From Hemileia vastatrix (Eukaryota; Basidiomycota; Pucciniomycetes; Pucciniales; Zaghouaniaceae): a DNA stretch of 64,000 bases. Where the stretch lies: NCBI GenBank assembly GCA_030280995.1, contig JASXTE010000005.1, positions 16,408,501-16,472,500 on the forward strand. Reading direction: 5' to 3'. Within the stretch, counting starts at the first letter, position 1. Each line of letters opens with the position of its first letter. The notes under the pieces were generated by a model. That model saw nothing but the letters and a program-made list of their open reading frames with translations, ran no database searches and was not told where the DNA came from. The position numbers and the translations under genes are program-made. Positions 33,386-45,244 of the stretch are shown one piece after another.

Positions 33386-35293
33386 AGGATTTGTCTCATA
33401 CTTTTTAGGTACTTTAGGTTCAGTATAAATTCAGAATATTCATTAACCATTATTGTTCTAGCTACAAAAATTTCACTGAAAGATATAGGTAATTTATATA
33501 TTATCTTATCTTTCCATAAGTTAAAATCCATGTTTGGCTCGATGGCTTTTAATATTTTGTTTAAATTCATTAAAAATACCATAGGTTTGTCACCATTCAA
33601 CGGATTATACCTAGTTTTTTCATACGGTCTCTGCTGAGTGAGCCTGAATTTAGAACCTCCAAATAGTTTTTCAATTAGTTGTTTCCATTCAGCCCAAGAG
33701 TAATCTTTACCCTCACTCAAAACAGCTTCAAACCATAATAAAGTAACATCCTTAAATATAGAGATCAATTTTGATGTTATTTCTTCATCTGGTAACTTAT
33801 ATGAGAATTTCAAGTTGTCAATTATTTGGATAAAATGTTTCCAATAAGAGCTGGCTTCCCCATCATATGTTGGGTACTGATCTATCTTAGGCCAGCTCTT
33901 CTGATTGGATTTTGTTTCACTAATCCTGGGTAAATTCAAAAACTCATTTAATCTTGATAAATGGTCTTGTATTTCCTCTTGCACAGATTTTTGACTTACA
34001 TTTGTCTTTTCAGACTTGACACTACCACCTGATGGTTTTACTTGTGGTGTTACAGGGAATAATTGAGATTCATTTTTGCCAATGAAAGGATTATAATTAT
34101 ACTGAGTATACTTATGATTATCCTGATTCATTAGTAGATTAGCAGTTTTAATCTCAACTTTAGTCAATCTTTGTAGCAGATCAGAGAAACTCTGATTTGT
34201 CAGGGAAAAAGATAACTTTGTTCTTGATTCAGTTTTCAATAAATGTGCTTCATAAAACTTTTCTAACTCACAGAATTTGTTTGAAAGTTCACTATATTTA
34301 TTACTCAAAGAATCATACTTAAGAGTTAGATCTAAATGATCATTCTCTAATTCTTTATTTCTTGTTGCCAGTTGAGAAATGTTCAATGTCAAGGACAAAA
34401 TTGTATATCTTGTGAGCTTGACTGTCTCTTCCTCACAATCAGTCATTCTATTCCACAATGCTGAAACAATATAATGGACAGTTGGATTATTGTTAAAATA
34501 CTCCATGTCTTCCTTCTAAATTCTCTCACTTTTTTGTGAACTTCTCATCTCACTAATAAGTGGTGGAAGTTGAGGGTTAACTGTATTATTATAATTAATA
34601 GTACTGTTGTTATTGAAATAAGATAATTCAGTTGTATCTACATCAAAACCTAATTTTCTCAAGTCTTCCTCAATTCTCTGTACAGATTTTACATCAATAA
34701 TATTACCTATATTATAATCATCAATATTTTGTTCAATCTGAGAGGGTAATATACTTACCACTGGATTTGTGAAAGCCCTGATTTTTGGCCCTTTTGCTTT
34801 CCTTTGTAGGTTGAGCTGAGGAAGTCTGATGTGGGGGAGGATCCGTGTTGCAATTTTTACTGGACCATTGCTGGAGGAAACAATCCCATTTCCATTTCTC
34901 TACCAGGATTCTTTTCTGTGAATGATGTGACCCTCCTTGAGTAGTGGGTATTTGGCTTGGCTGCCCTAACTTTAACTTGGCCAGGGTTTGATTCATTTGT
35001 TGGAAACCCACCTTGCAGTTGTTTTGCAACTGCTCTACCTCCTTTAACTTAAAGACTTTGATTCCTCCAGTTTCAGAACCTGCTTTGCCAGATGGCACAG
35101 TTGATCCCTCAGAGGAGATTAAGTGATTTTTATTGATATCTTTTTTAAGAGTGCATCCTTTTCCTTTATGCTCATTAACTCAGGTTGTGGGTAAGATTGA
35201 CCCTCCATGGTGATGTCCTGGAGCAACGGTTTTAGCTTTAGACCTGGTGTTATAAGTAGGTTTTTCACTTACATTGTCCTGTGGAGCACTCAT
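33386..35293 (-). pseudogene. gag: B1 gag
   Basis: Minus strand. First ATG at 35293 (MSAPQDNVSEKPTYNT). The second, ORF X, ATG at 35208 lies in a strong context (CACCATGGAG). The gag frame meets a stop after about 37 codons. Later pieces are 34761-34516 (VSILPSQ, VKSVQRIEEDLRKLGFDV) and 34506-33331. The latter has 391 residues and includes the helix-rich centre, KSWPKIDQYPTYDGEASSYW, YKLPDEEITSKLISIF and LWFEAVLSEGKDYSWAEW. The ORF X part at 35098-34733 keeps VEKWKWDCFLQQW. The leader 35294-35804 upstream holds no gene; its intron acceptor is altered (TTTTGTATAC). Confidence 0.87.
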
Positions 35294-35804
35294 TGTGTCT
35301 TTAAATAACAATTTTACATGTATACAAAAGGGAAAACCTATATGATAATTATAAGAAATATAAATATTAGCAATAAAATTACTAATAAAAGCACTGGAGC
35401 TTACCCTGAATTTATATCTTTCTTTATTTAAACAAAGTATAAGAAAAATTTGAAAAAATCTTTTAAAAATAAAATAAAAAGTTTAACTAGACTTTTATAA
35501 GGGTGAATAATTAGCTTACCAAGCTTTAACCAAATACCAATTTAATTGGGTGTTATATTGGTGACCAAATACCAAGTGAAATTGGATTTATTTTGGGTAC
35601 AGTTACTACTGTAAATACCAAATTTTTATCATAAAGAATTAGTAAAATTATTATAAGGGTTCTTTTCCACAATAACTGAGTTATTATGACCCACTAATGT
35701 GCTGCAGACCCAAATATTTGGCTTTTTTGAGATATACTATTTTAAAAATCTCATCCTAAGGCTTATACTAAATAATAAGTAATAACTAAGGAAAGATCCC
35801 CAAT

Positions 35805-36980
35805 TGTCAGTTTATGCTAGTATATAAGTATGATTAAATAGTGAATATTAATGGTCCTACTACTTATTGTCAAATTTTTTAGTTATTAAACCTCAGAGGA
35901 AGACTTATAAAATAGTTATTCTCAATGTAAACTCACAATACTTGGATTTTTATTCATGCTAGTGGTGGAAAATAGATCAATAAAATATAGTTATAGCTTA
36001 TATAAAGATAATATCAATTTATAAATGCTTTATAATATATTTATATATGATAATAATTGTGTTGTAGTGTTTATTTGAAGTTTAATAAGTAAGTGATGTC
36101 AAATAACCCGACAAATCCTCCCTTACTTATACCAAAATCCACTGGAGTGCAGAGACCTTCAAACCAGATGATGTCACTGCTATCCCCAGAAATTTCAGCA
36201 CAGTGAGGGCCCATCACCACCCCATGGAATATAATTTAAACAGTTTCAACACCCCGACGTCCAGTAAGGAACCTCCATCACAATTAATGATACCACAGAC
36301 CTATACCATATATAGAATTAACAGATAAAAGCAAATACCATTAAGAAACAGGTAAAAAAACTCATCCAAAGAGTATATAATGAATACAAAAGAATACAAA
36401 GTAAAAAGATTAACTTTCCAAGCCCCCAATAAAATCCCCAAGCATCCATATTAACCCAGTTTTCATATCCCAACCCATAAATCCATGAAAATCCATCCAA
36501 GGAAGCAGATTAAGTTGTCTAAACTGGATATATGCACCTGAAATAGGTGTATATGCTTGTGTAGGCATTCTAAGTCCACTTAATACTTCCATATGACCTA
36601 AAATAAGAAGAAAAATAAAGGTTATAGGCTATTAAGAGGTTAAAACCAACTTATAGACCTAAATATACATCATATAACTACATATTTCACTGAATACAAG
36701 GTTTATGTATACATATAAGCTTATGTATGTCTATAATTACTTAATATCACTTAAGACAAGTATATTAAGACTCCATTAACACCTTAATAACTATTTTTAT
36801 TCTATGGATAAGCTATTTCAACTACTATAAGTCATATAATAGTGTAATAATAATATATATATGTATTATAACCATATATATAAATATGTTAACCTTATTT
36901 AAGTAATAAGATTAATGTAATTAAGGTTATCTTACTTTTAACATAAGAATTTTTCAGTCCTGGGGATACCTAGTGTGAAA
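35805..36980 (-). repeat. 5' LTR of B1
   Basis: About 1,176 bp in minus orientation, from 36980 to 35805, ending TATACTAGCATAAACTGACA before ATTGGGGATCTTTCC. Carries the LTR small ORF at 36592-36410 with ATG intact, ending early after 60 codons. Confidence 0.92.
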
Positions 36981-36985
36981 TTGAT

Positions 36986-39401
36986 GATATCATTATATTC
37001 TCTAAAACATTTGAGGACCATCTTAACCACTTGTGTAAAGTTTTCCATAAGATGGATGAGATAAATATGACTCTTGCTTTGAAGAAATGTGAATTTGGTT
37101 TTCATTCCTTAAAATTGCTTGGTCATGTTGTCTCAGTGTTAAAAATATGTTTTGTCCAAAACAAAGTAGCATCCATACAACAGGTGAAGGCTCCTACCAC
37201 AGTTAGAGAGCTCCATAGTTTTTTTAGAATGTGTGGATACTATAGACAGTATATTAAAAATTATCAGGTCATAGAATTACCCCTTACCCTATTATCTAAT
37301 AAAGATGCTTCTTTTGTCTGGAATAGTGAAAGACAAATAGCTTTTGACACTATGAAACATTGCTTAATGTCAGAACCAATTCTTGCTTTACCTGACTTTA
37401 ATCAACCATTTTTTTTATAAACTGATGCCAGTTTTATTGGTCTTGGTGCTTCCCTCCATCAAAAACAAGTGATGAATGATGAAGTATTAGAAGTAGTTAT
37501 TTGTTATATTTCAAGAACCTTGAGAAATAGTGAATTGAAATACGGTTCCACTCAAATAGAATGTTTAGCAGTAGTGTGGGCTCTAGAGAAGCTACATTAT
37601 TACCTTGATGACCAGAAATTCAAATTTGTTACTGACTGCAGTGCAGTTAAATCCCTATTAAACTTGAAAACATCTAACAGACATATTTTCAGATGGCAGC
37701 TGGCTGTTCAAGAATACAGAGGTAAAATGACAATAATTCATAGGGCTGGTATTTTTCACTTTGATATTGATATGTTATCAAGTTTACCTTTACCAAATGA
37801 TGACTTAAATCCTGCATATGATCCTAAAGATGAAATTATTCATATTCATGGGATATATGTGGTTGATATGGAGGAAGAGTTATTACAGCTTATTCTGGAT
37901 TCATATGATAAGGACACTGACTTAAAAAAGTTATGTACCATATTAAATGATTCAAACAATGTTTCAATACAAGGATTAATTAAACCCCTTCCACTAAAGT
38001 ATCAAAAGGCTTTGGAAAAAAGTAAATTTTTAATTGATGAGGGATATCTAAATTATAGAAGAAATTTGAGTAATGTTATTGTTATTCCTCCTTCTATGAA
38101 AGAGATCATCTTGAAAATTTGTCATGATGACATATTGGCTGGACATTTTGATCTTGAAAAAACAATTACCAGAATTAAAAACACTTCTTGGTGGGTTAAT
38201 ATGTCTGAGGACACTAAACTATATGTTGAATCCTATGATTCTTGCCAAAAATTAAAAAATGGACTGGTGGAAGGGCTGGATTAATTCAACATATTGAGCC
38301 TCCTGATGCACCATGGCAGATAACAAACATGGACTTTGTAACAGCATTACCCATTTCTGGGAAAGACAGCTATAAGTCTTGTTGGGTTATTGTGGGTAGT
38401 TTCACAAAAATGTTTAAATTTATCCCCACACACAAGGATGTTTCCACTAAATAATTAGCCTTCTTGTGGTGGTCTCATATTTTTAAAATTGCTGGTTTTC
38501 CTTGGCCATAATCTTTGAAAGGGACCCTAAATTTACTTCTGAATTTTGGATGTCTCTGATGGTTGTTTGTGGTTGTGATCTGAAACTTTCTACTTCCCAT
38601 AACCCCCAAACTGATGGATTAGCTGAAAGGATGATTCAGACCTTAGAGGACATGATAAGAAGGTATTGTGCTTTTGGACTTGAGTACAAAGACAATGACA
38701 GATTTACTCATGATTGGGTTACCTTACTTCCTGGTTTGGAATTTGCTAATAATATCACTGTTCATTCTGTTACTCAAAGAAAGCCATTTGAGCTCTGGCT
38801 TGGATATTTTCTAAATACTCCTTCCCCAATTCTCAATAATAAAATACCTAAATTGGATTTACATCCTGGTGTAAAATCTTTGCTTCAAATGCAACAACTT
38901 TTCAGAAGTCATGCTCAAGAATGTATTGAAAAATACTTTGAATATGAGAAGAGATGGGAAAAATCCCATAAAGCGTACACTTTTAAAAACGGTGATGAAG
39001 TACTGATTTCTACAGTGCACTTCAATTTAAAAGGTAATAAAAAATTAAAAGACCCATTTTTAGGTCCCTTTCTTATCAGAAGAATGGTTGGTGATAATGC
39101 AGTTGATGTTATCTTGTATTCTCCATATGACAGAAAACATCCTGTTTTTCCAATATCTCTTTTGAAACCTTACACATCCAATAGTGATTTATTTCCCAAA
39201 AGAAGGGGAAGACCAAAAAAGACCCCTAATGAAATCACTGAGACAGCATATATTGATAAGATTCTAAATGACAGAATAGTTACTTCTGAAAAAGGTACTG
39301 AATACTTATTGAGATTCAAGAATAAATCTTCAGAATATGATTCTTGGATACCTGGGAAAGAGATATCTAATCTTTCTACTCTGCTAATTAAATATATATA
39401 A
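36986..39401 (+). pseudogene. pol: A1 pol part 2: RT end, RNase H, integrase, chromodomain
   Basis: Resumes in the A1 RT with GATATCATT, the second Asp codon of YIDD. Thumb and connection: MDEINMTLALKKCEFGFHSL, FRMCGYYRQYIKNYQ. RNase H: stop then TDASFIGLGASLHQ, TQIECLAVVWALEKL, FVTDCSAVKSLL. The integrase zinc region CHDDILAGHFDLEKT keeps both His, but the paired Cys motif is YDSCQK, with the first Cys lost. Core: MDFVTALPISGKD, FERDPKFTSEFW, HNPQTDGLAERM; the first two Asp and the Glu are present. The tail ends in the chromodomain EYLLRFKNKSSEYDSWIPG. Two frameshifts (about 38260, 38500) and two stops (about 37419, 38452). Confidence 0.9.
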
Positions 39402-39445
39402 AAAAAATCATAGCATTTTTTTATTGTTTTTTTGGAATGAGGGAG

Positions 39446-40246
39446 TGTCAGCCAGGCTGCTAGACTTACCCAGTAAAACAATTAATTATTTACTGCGATG
39501 AAGCCATGCCTTTTTCATTCTCATATATTATTATTAATTATAATGTATTTACTCTAAATTTACTTTTAATAAATTAACTAGTTACAAAACAGTAAAATTA
39601 GTAAATGATTTAAATTAATATTAAATGTGCCTTATATTTTTATTTCCTAACACCGTGCTCAATGACAGGTTAAGAGATATAAATATTAATATTAATTAAA
39701 ATTTAATATTGAAATAAAAATAAATATTAAAATAAAAATAAGTATATACAAGAAATCAAATTACTTATTTGAAAATGACAATTACAGTAATTTTTAAATA
39801 AACCAATTTATTTCTGACATGTAAAGTAAATACACATTTTTAACACATTCTTTATAGAAAAACCTTATTTTTTAAAAGTATCTTCTGGAATATTTTTTTT
39901 TCTTTTATACACCTGTATATAAGATTTTTATTCTGTGCTTTATCTCTCTTTGCATATATAAGGCCTCCCCTTTCCTGGTTGTTTGCATCATCAATTTACT
40001 TACTTATTTTATTAAATGATTTAAATCAAAAAATTTATTAATATTATTTATTATTTCAGTACTTAAAAAATAGTAGTCCTAAATTATAAATCATAATAAA
40101 GATTAAAATAATTCTACCTCTTTACATTTGAGTAAACAAAATAAAATAAAACATACGTACCTTTGACTTGGAAAACCCCAAAATCCACCTATCACTGCCA
40201 TTGGACCTCCTTTAAAAATTTTCAAGACCATCAGGACCCCTTGACA
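39446..40246 (+). repeat. 3' LTR of A1
   Basis: 801 bp, TGTCAGCCAGGCTGC...CCTTGACA, after a purine tract GAATGAGGGAG. More diverged from the A2 LTRs than those are from each other. TATA string at about 39954. Confidence 0.94.
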
Positions 40247-40310
40247 ATCTCACTCTTCTTAAAATTTTTTAATAGATTTTGTAAATAATTTTAACTTTAA
40301 TATCCTTACC

Positions 40311-40788
40311 ATGACTGATAACAGCAACCCCACCCCTACCTCTCCTCACCCCCAAGCTGACAGCAGGATCACCAAGCACCAATTTAAGATAGCGTGCACA
40401 TCCTTCACAGCTATGGATCTTTTTTATGTGGAGAGTACTGTGTCCTGAGGCCCTCACAAGAAGTGTGAGTTTTTTCAATGGCTTCAAGTAGCATGTGACA
40501 CTTTGAAAAAGAACTGAGGAATCAAGGTTCCATTGCCAAAATAAAGCAGTTTTTAAAGACATTTGGGAGGTTCCCATCAAAAATTATTTAATGGTGGATG
40601 GCAATGAGAAGATATTGGATCAGAGGAGAGGAAGGAAATCTCCTGTTGGTGTCACCGGACAACCTACGCACAAGGTTGATGATGTTCCTGAAAGTGAGAT
40701 GAGAGATTTAGAAACTTCTTCGAAGCACAGAGGAATGATCCAAGGAAGTGATTTGAAGGTCACTCGAAGTAAGAGCTACAGGTTCGAG
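40311..40788 (+). pseudogene. Decayed exon of an unrecognised gene
   Basis: ATG at 40311 opens MTDNSNPTPTSPHPQADS, ITKHQFKIACTSFTAMDLFY and then TGA where CGA (Arg) would keep the frame. It continues GPHKKCEFFQWLQVACDTLKK, after which a 1-base shift leads into the frame of DIWEVPIKNYLMVDGNEK and GRKSPVGVTGQPTHKVDDV (open to 40827). The exon ends plausibly at TTCGAG|GTATGT (40789). The base composition is less AT-rich than in the flanking elements. No family recognised. It could be a host gene remnant or the first exon of another mobile element. The 40789-41189 stretch has no clear coding signal. Confidence 0.4.
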
Positions 40789-41189
40789 GTATGTTCGAGA
40801 AGAATTATAAAATATTTTCAAAGGTAATAGGAGTTCTTAAGATCTCACAAAGGGTTGGAAACTTAATAATCAAAGATTCAGGGTTTAGAAATGAATATTG
40901 AGAAAATAAAAGAAAGATACAATAACAATGATTTAACTTTAAAGATTTACCACTATTAATGTAAATACGATTTATAATTTAATTCTAAGGAATATAGAAC
41001 CAAATACCCAACCCTTTTATCTCCTTTGTTCCTTCTTGCATTGACCTCCCTTTCATCGCACCATTCCCATACCATTGACCATTACTAACATACACTTAGA
41101 CCCTCTTTGCTAAATATCCGTCCATGCTCAATTTACCCCTTTTTAATTAATTAACAAAACTTTAATGAAAACTACTACTGTACTATTAC

Positions 41190-42060
41190 GTTGATCCTAG
41201 CGCTGTGCCTCGCTTATTGAAAAGGAGACTAAGGCACCCTATTGGGAGATTGACTAATTTAGATTTAGAGTTTAGGCTAGCGCAGTTAAATAGTAAGTAC
41301 ACAAAAGGGAATTGCAGTTGCTATGGAGAATTGCTTTCTGCGCTTTGAGTATAGATTTAGGACTCGATATTATTGATTTAATGAGCTGCTTTTGCCTTGA
41401 GTGTCATGTGGTGCGTGACAGTTGGGTAGCTGGTTTGAAGCAAGGGAAGAGACCAATGGCTCCAGATGAAGAGGTCAACAAATTAGTCAAGGATGGATTG
41501 GACCTGGTAGTGGAGGTAGCTCCTATCATGAAACAAAGTCAAATAGTGGTTCAAGATGAAGATAATGAGATGGTTGAAATAGTTGAACCCACCAGGCCTA
41601 AGTTATTCATTGAAGCTGACCCTGAGTTTGAAGTAAGTAATTTTAAAATCTTAATTTTTTGTTTCTGCTTTAGTAGCTAACTGATTCTTCTCTAGAAGGT
41701 GGAACTCAATAAAGAGATACCTGTGAAACCAGAATTAGCAGTGATCAAGCCTTGAGTCAAATCTGGTGCCTTGAAGATTACTGTAACTGGACCCACTGCT
41801 GGTGCCTCAAATGGGGAGGTAGAGTTGGATCAGGTATGGTCAAAGAAGCCAGGAAAGGTTTGTCAAACCACTTTTCTCAAAAAATTGTGTGACAATATCA
41901 ATAGGATAAATGATGTAGCTTCTTATGATGTATCCAAGGAATTACTGGACATCAGGGAGGTGGTTTGAGTTGTGGAGAAAGTGGTTTTTAAGAATAGTAG
42001 AAAGAAGATTCAAAGAGTAGTTAAAGAGATGAAGGAATTAACTTGAAGGAAAATAGAGGA
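41190..42060 (+). pseudogene. Downstream exons of an unrecognised decayed gene with two likely introns
   Basis: Exon-like block DPSAVPRLLKRRLRHPIGRL and LDLEFRLAQLN ends at a GTAAGT donor (41292 or so) with acceptor GATTTAG near 41360. These splice in frame to LDIIDLMSCFCLECHVVRDSW and an acidic stretch (APDEEVNKLVKDGLDLVVEV, VEIVEPTRPKLFIEADPEFE). A second intron, GTAAGTAATT (41632) to TAACTGATTCTTCTCTAG (41697), is 65 or so bases long with a good branch site. The last exon reads VELNKEIPVKPELAV, GALKITVTGPTAGASNGEV and LLDIREVV, with three TGA stops, each one C-to-T change from CGA. Function unknown. Confidence 0.42.
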
Positions 42061-42850
42061 TAAGAATTTGAAATAGTAGGAAAAAAAAACAAAAAGAAAA
42101 AAGAAAGAAAATTTGCATATAGTTATATATTGAATATTTGTTAAATTTTGTTTTTTTCATTTTATTAAAATTTATTTATTTTACAGAAAAAGAGATTTAT
42201 TATTTATTATTTTAAAGAAAAGAAAATTTAAATTGAGAGAGAAATAAAATTATTTGCTAATTTAATTTAGTTTGAGTTTATTTTATTATTAAAATTTGAG
42301 TTTAATTTTAATAGTTCAGATAAAAAAGAGCAAAGAAAAAGTTTTTTTAGAGAGAATTTTAAAAAGAAAGTAAATGTGTTTTTTAGGAAAAATAAAGTAG
42401 ATTTTAGGGAAGAAAGAAAAGATAATAAAAAGAATTCTTTTGAAAGAAAAAGATTTCAAGTTTGAAATGAGTTGAGGCATAAGTTAATCTGAATTGTTTT
42501 GTGAAGAGGTTTATTTTTGAGAATTGCTTAGGTAGCAGAAGAAAAAAGAAAATATATTTGAGTTTGAAAGAATAAAGAAATGATTGAATTTAGATTCAAT
42601 TGAAGTTTTTGAAAGATATAAAGAACCATTGAAAAGAAAGAAAAAACATAATTTGGTGTAATATGATTTTGAAAAAAGCAGAAATTTTGATTTAGTTTAG
42701 TTTTAATTTATTTTGATTTGATTTTATTATATTTATTGTATTTCTATTATTTTTAATTTTATTTTAAATTTAATTTGAGTTTAAATTATTGTAAGTATAA
42801 AGAAAATATATAAAGGAAAAGAAATTAAAAGAAAAGAAAAAGAGAGAAAA
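42061..42850. other. Low-complexity purine-rich tract, no gene seen
   Basis: Runs of AAAAGAAAG, GAAAAGAAA and TTTTATT dominate. The sequence may include the end of element C, because A3 is inserted here and C resumes right after A3 at 60423, but I cannot define an LTR in it. Confidence 0.4.
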
Positions 42851-42855
42851 GAATA

Positions 42856-43557
42856 TGTCAAGGGGTTCTTTTGGTCTAGAAGATTGGTTCGAGGTTTTTA
42901 CCAGCGTTTTAGTGGTTTTAAAGGTCTCTTAACGAAAAGTACGTATTTCTAAATCAATATGATTAATTTACTCAAATATAAGAGGTGGATTTTAAATATT
43001 AATATAGATTATAGACTATAATTACGCTATTGTAAATACTAATGTTATAAAGTATAGAAATAAGTGTTGTATTGAAAGTGTAATAATAAAGTAAAGTAAT
43101 GAAGGAATGTCTTGAAAAGCACAAATTAAGAGGCCTTTTATAGGCAAAACATGAGGGAATAAAATATATGGAATTTACACCATCTACTGTAAGAGTGTGA
43201 GAAAAAGGATAAAAAAAAGGAGTACATATATGACATAATAAATAAATAAACTGGTACGTCAACAAAGGCATCAAATTTGTTAGCAATAAATTTTGAGTTC
43301 CTTGGACTGTCACAATTAATTAATTATATTACTTTCATGGGATTCCAGATCTCTCACTGAGGTAATATAATTTTTTTAAAAATTTTTTATTATAATTTAA
43401 TTATTAAATTTTATTCCCATTGACTTATACTATTGAGGACGGTGTTAGAGAGTAAAATTGTAGGGGACATTTTATTTACACTAATTAATTATACTACTTA
43501 TTGTACTTAACTAGTTAATTGTAAGTAATACTTAAGGAGATAATAAATTATTAGTAA
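42856..43557 (-). repeat. A3 3' LTR, distal part
   Basis: 702 bp matching 59629-60330 or so. Begins TGTCAAGGGGTTC on the plus strand and stops at the AGTAA target site of B3. The rest of this LTR is at 52408-52486. Confidence 0.93.
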
Positions 43558-44735
43558 TGTCAGCCTAGATATCCCAAAGACTGAGTATTTCTTATGCTTA
43601 AAATAAGATAACCTTAAGTAAATTAAGCTTATATCTTAAAAATAAGGTTAAAAATAATAATATATATTATAATATTATATATATATATAGTTATTATTCT
43701 ATTATATAACTTATAGTAGTTTAAATAGCTTATCCATAGCCTAATAATACTTATTTAGGTGTTAATGAAGTCACAATATACTTATCTTAAGTGATATGAA
43801 GTAATTATTTACATACATAAGCTTAAATGTATACATAAAGCTCATATTCAGTGAAATATGCAGTATATTATGTATATTTAGGTATATAAGTGGGTTTTAG
43901 CATCTTAATAGCCTATAACATTTGTTTTTCTGCTTATTTTAGGTCATATGAACAAAATCAGTGGACTCACAACGCCTACAGAAGCATAGATATCTATATC
44001 AGGCGCATACACTCAGTTTGGACAACTTAATTTACTTCCTTGGATGGTTATTCACAGATTTATGGGTTGGAAGGTCATTTCTGGGTTAATGTGGATGCTT
44101 GGGGATGTTATTGGGGGCTTGGACATTTTATTTGTTTCCTTTATATGCTTTTTGTTTCATTAAATCTCTTTTTGATTGTTTATTTTACCTGTTTCTTTAT
44201 GGTATCCGCTTTTATCTGGATTTTCTATTTGTGGTATAGATCTGTGTTATCATTAATAGTGATGGAGGGTCCTTACTGGAGGTCTAAGTGTTTAATCTGC
44301 TTGAACTGGACGCCATGGGGAGATGAATGGCCCTCACAGTGCTGTAATTGCCAGGGATAGCAGTGACATCATCTGGATTGAAGGTCTGTGCACTCCAGTG
44401 GATTTGGGTATAAGTAAGGAGGGATTTTGACGGTTATTTATCATCATTCAATTACTACAATTCAAACAAACACTACAATACAATTATTAGCATTCGTAAA
44501 TATATTATAAAGCCATTATAAATTGATATTATCTTTATATAAGCTATAACTATATTTTATTCATCTATTTTCCATCACTAGCATGCATTTTAATCCAAGT
44601 ATTGTGAGTTTTATTTCAGTATAACTATTTTATTAGTCTTCCCCTGTGGTTTAATCACTAAATAATTTATTAATAAGTAGTAGGACCATAAATGAACACT
44701 ATTATATCATACTTATATACTAGAAAATACTGACC
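43558..44735 (+). repeat. 5' LTR of B3
   Basis: About 1,178 bp, TGTCAGCCTAGATATCCC...ATACTGACC. TATATAAG near 43883 is a candidate TATA box. It lies just upstream of a CTGCTTATTTTAG|GTCATATG string that opens the LTR small ORF (43948-44163, with an internal TAG). Confidence 0.93.
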
Positions 44736-45244
44736 ATTGGGGGTCTTTCCTTATATTTTACTTATTATTTAGTATAAGCCTTGGGACGTGATTTTTACTT
44801 TAGTACCGCTCAAAATAACCAAATATTTGGGTCTTCTGCATATTAGTGGGTCATTATAACTCATTTTTGCGGAAAAGAACTCTTATAATAATTGTACTAA
44901 TTTTTTATTATAAAAGTTAGGTATTTACAGTAGTAACTGTACTTAATATAAACCCAATTTCACTTGGTATTTGGACACCAATGTAACACCCAATTAAATT
45001 GGTATTTGGTTAAATCTTGGTAAGCTACTTATTCACCCTTATAAAGGTCTAGTTGAACTTATTATTATATTTTTAACAGATTCTTTTGAATTTTTCTTAT
45101 ATTTTATTTAAATAAATAAAGATATAAATTCAGGGTAAGCTCCAGTGCTTTTTTATTAGTAATAACATTGCTAATACCTTTTGTCTACTAATTCCATAGA
45201 GTTTTTCCTTTCTTTAGAGGTGAAATATTGTCATTCTTAACAAT
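44736..45244 (+). other. B3 leader with a predicted 83-bp intron
   Basis: Starts ATTGGGGGTCTTTCC, a possible primer-binding region. GG|GTAAGC at 45135, CTACTAATTCC as a good branch site near 45185-45195, and TTTCTTTAG ending at 45217 form a typical short fungal intron, 28 bases before the gag ATG. B1 and B2 share the donor; B2 keeps donor, branch and acceptor around its 7.9-kb insertion. Confidence 0.5.

Larger units (their letters stand above)
4443..36980 (-). mobile_element. B1: Ty3/Gypsy chromovirus, family B, full length but interrupted by A2 and B2
   Basis: Minus-strand element with LTRs 4443-5620 and 35805-36980, flanked by perfect TTGAT duplications (4438-4442, 36981-36985) in the A1 RT gene. 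Internal parts on the minus strand: gag 35293 to about 33386, knuckle/protease/RT start 33385-32372, RT/RNase H 17034-15990, RNase H end/integrase/chromodomain 7498-5769. A2 split the RNase H region and B2 split the RT start; both carry 5-bp target duplications. The right-hand LTR edge has three substitutions in the terminal octamer. All coding parts carry stops. Confidence 0.95.
1..40246 (+). mobile_element. A1: Ty3/Gypsy chromovirus, family A, 5' end outside window, split by B1
   Basis: The left part (1-4442) holds leader, gag, protease and the first half of RT. The right part (36986-40246) holds the rest of RT, RNase H, integrase, chromodomain and the 3' LTR. The two parts join exactly at the RT active-site codons and are flanked by the duplicated pentamer TTGAT (4438-4442 and 36981-36985), which brackets the B1 insertion. 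The 5' LTR lies upstream of the window, so the element's own target duplication cannot be tested. The base after the 3' LTR begins ATCTC. Many stops and frameshifts make it inactive. The family is recognised from A2 and A3, which share the leader repeats, gag and pol. Confidence 0.93.

Noticed and set aside
40269..40580. 103-codon minus-strand frame opposite the decayed exon
   Set aside because: The plus-strand frame has an ATG, sensible composition and a splice donor; the minus frame looks like a shadow.
42999..43313. 104-codon minus-strand frame in the A3 LTR
   Set aside because: Not open in the A3 5' LTR or other A LTRs; AT-rich chance frame.
44040..44360. 106-codon frame in the B3 5' LTR, also at 51712-51966 and 5138-4884
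   Set aside because: It lies one frame off the small LTR ORF and begins with TTG. Changes between copies are mostly non-synonymous in this frame. I kept the ATG-started frame as the candidate and treat this as its shadow.
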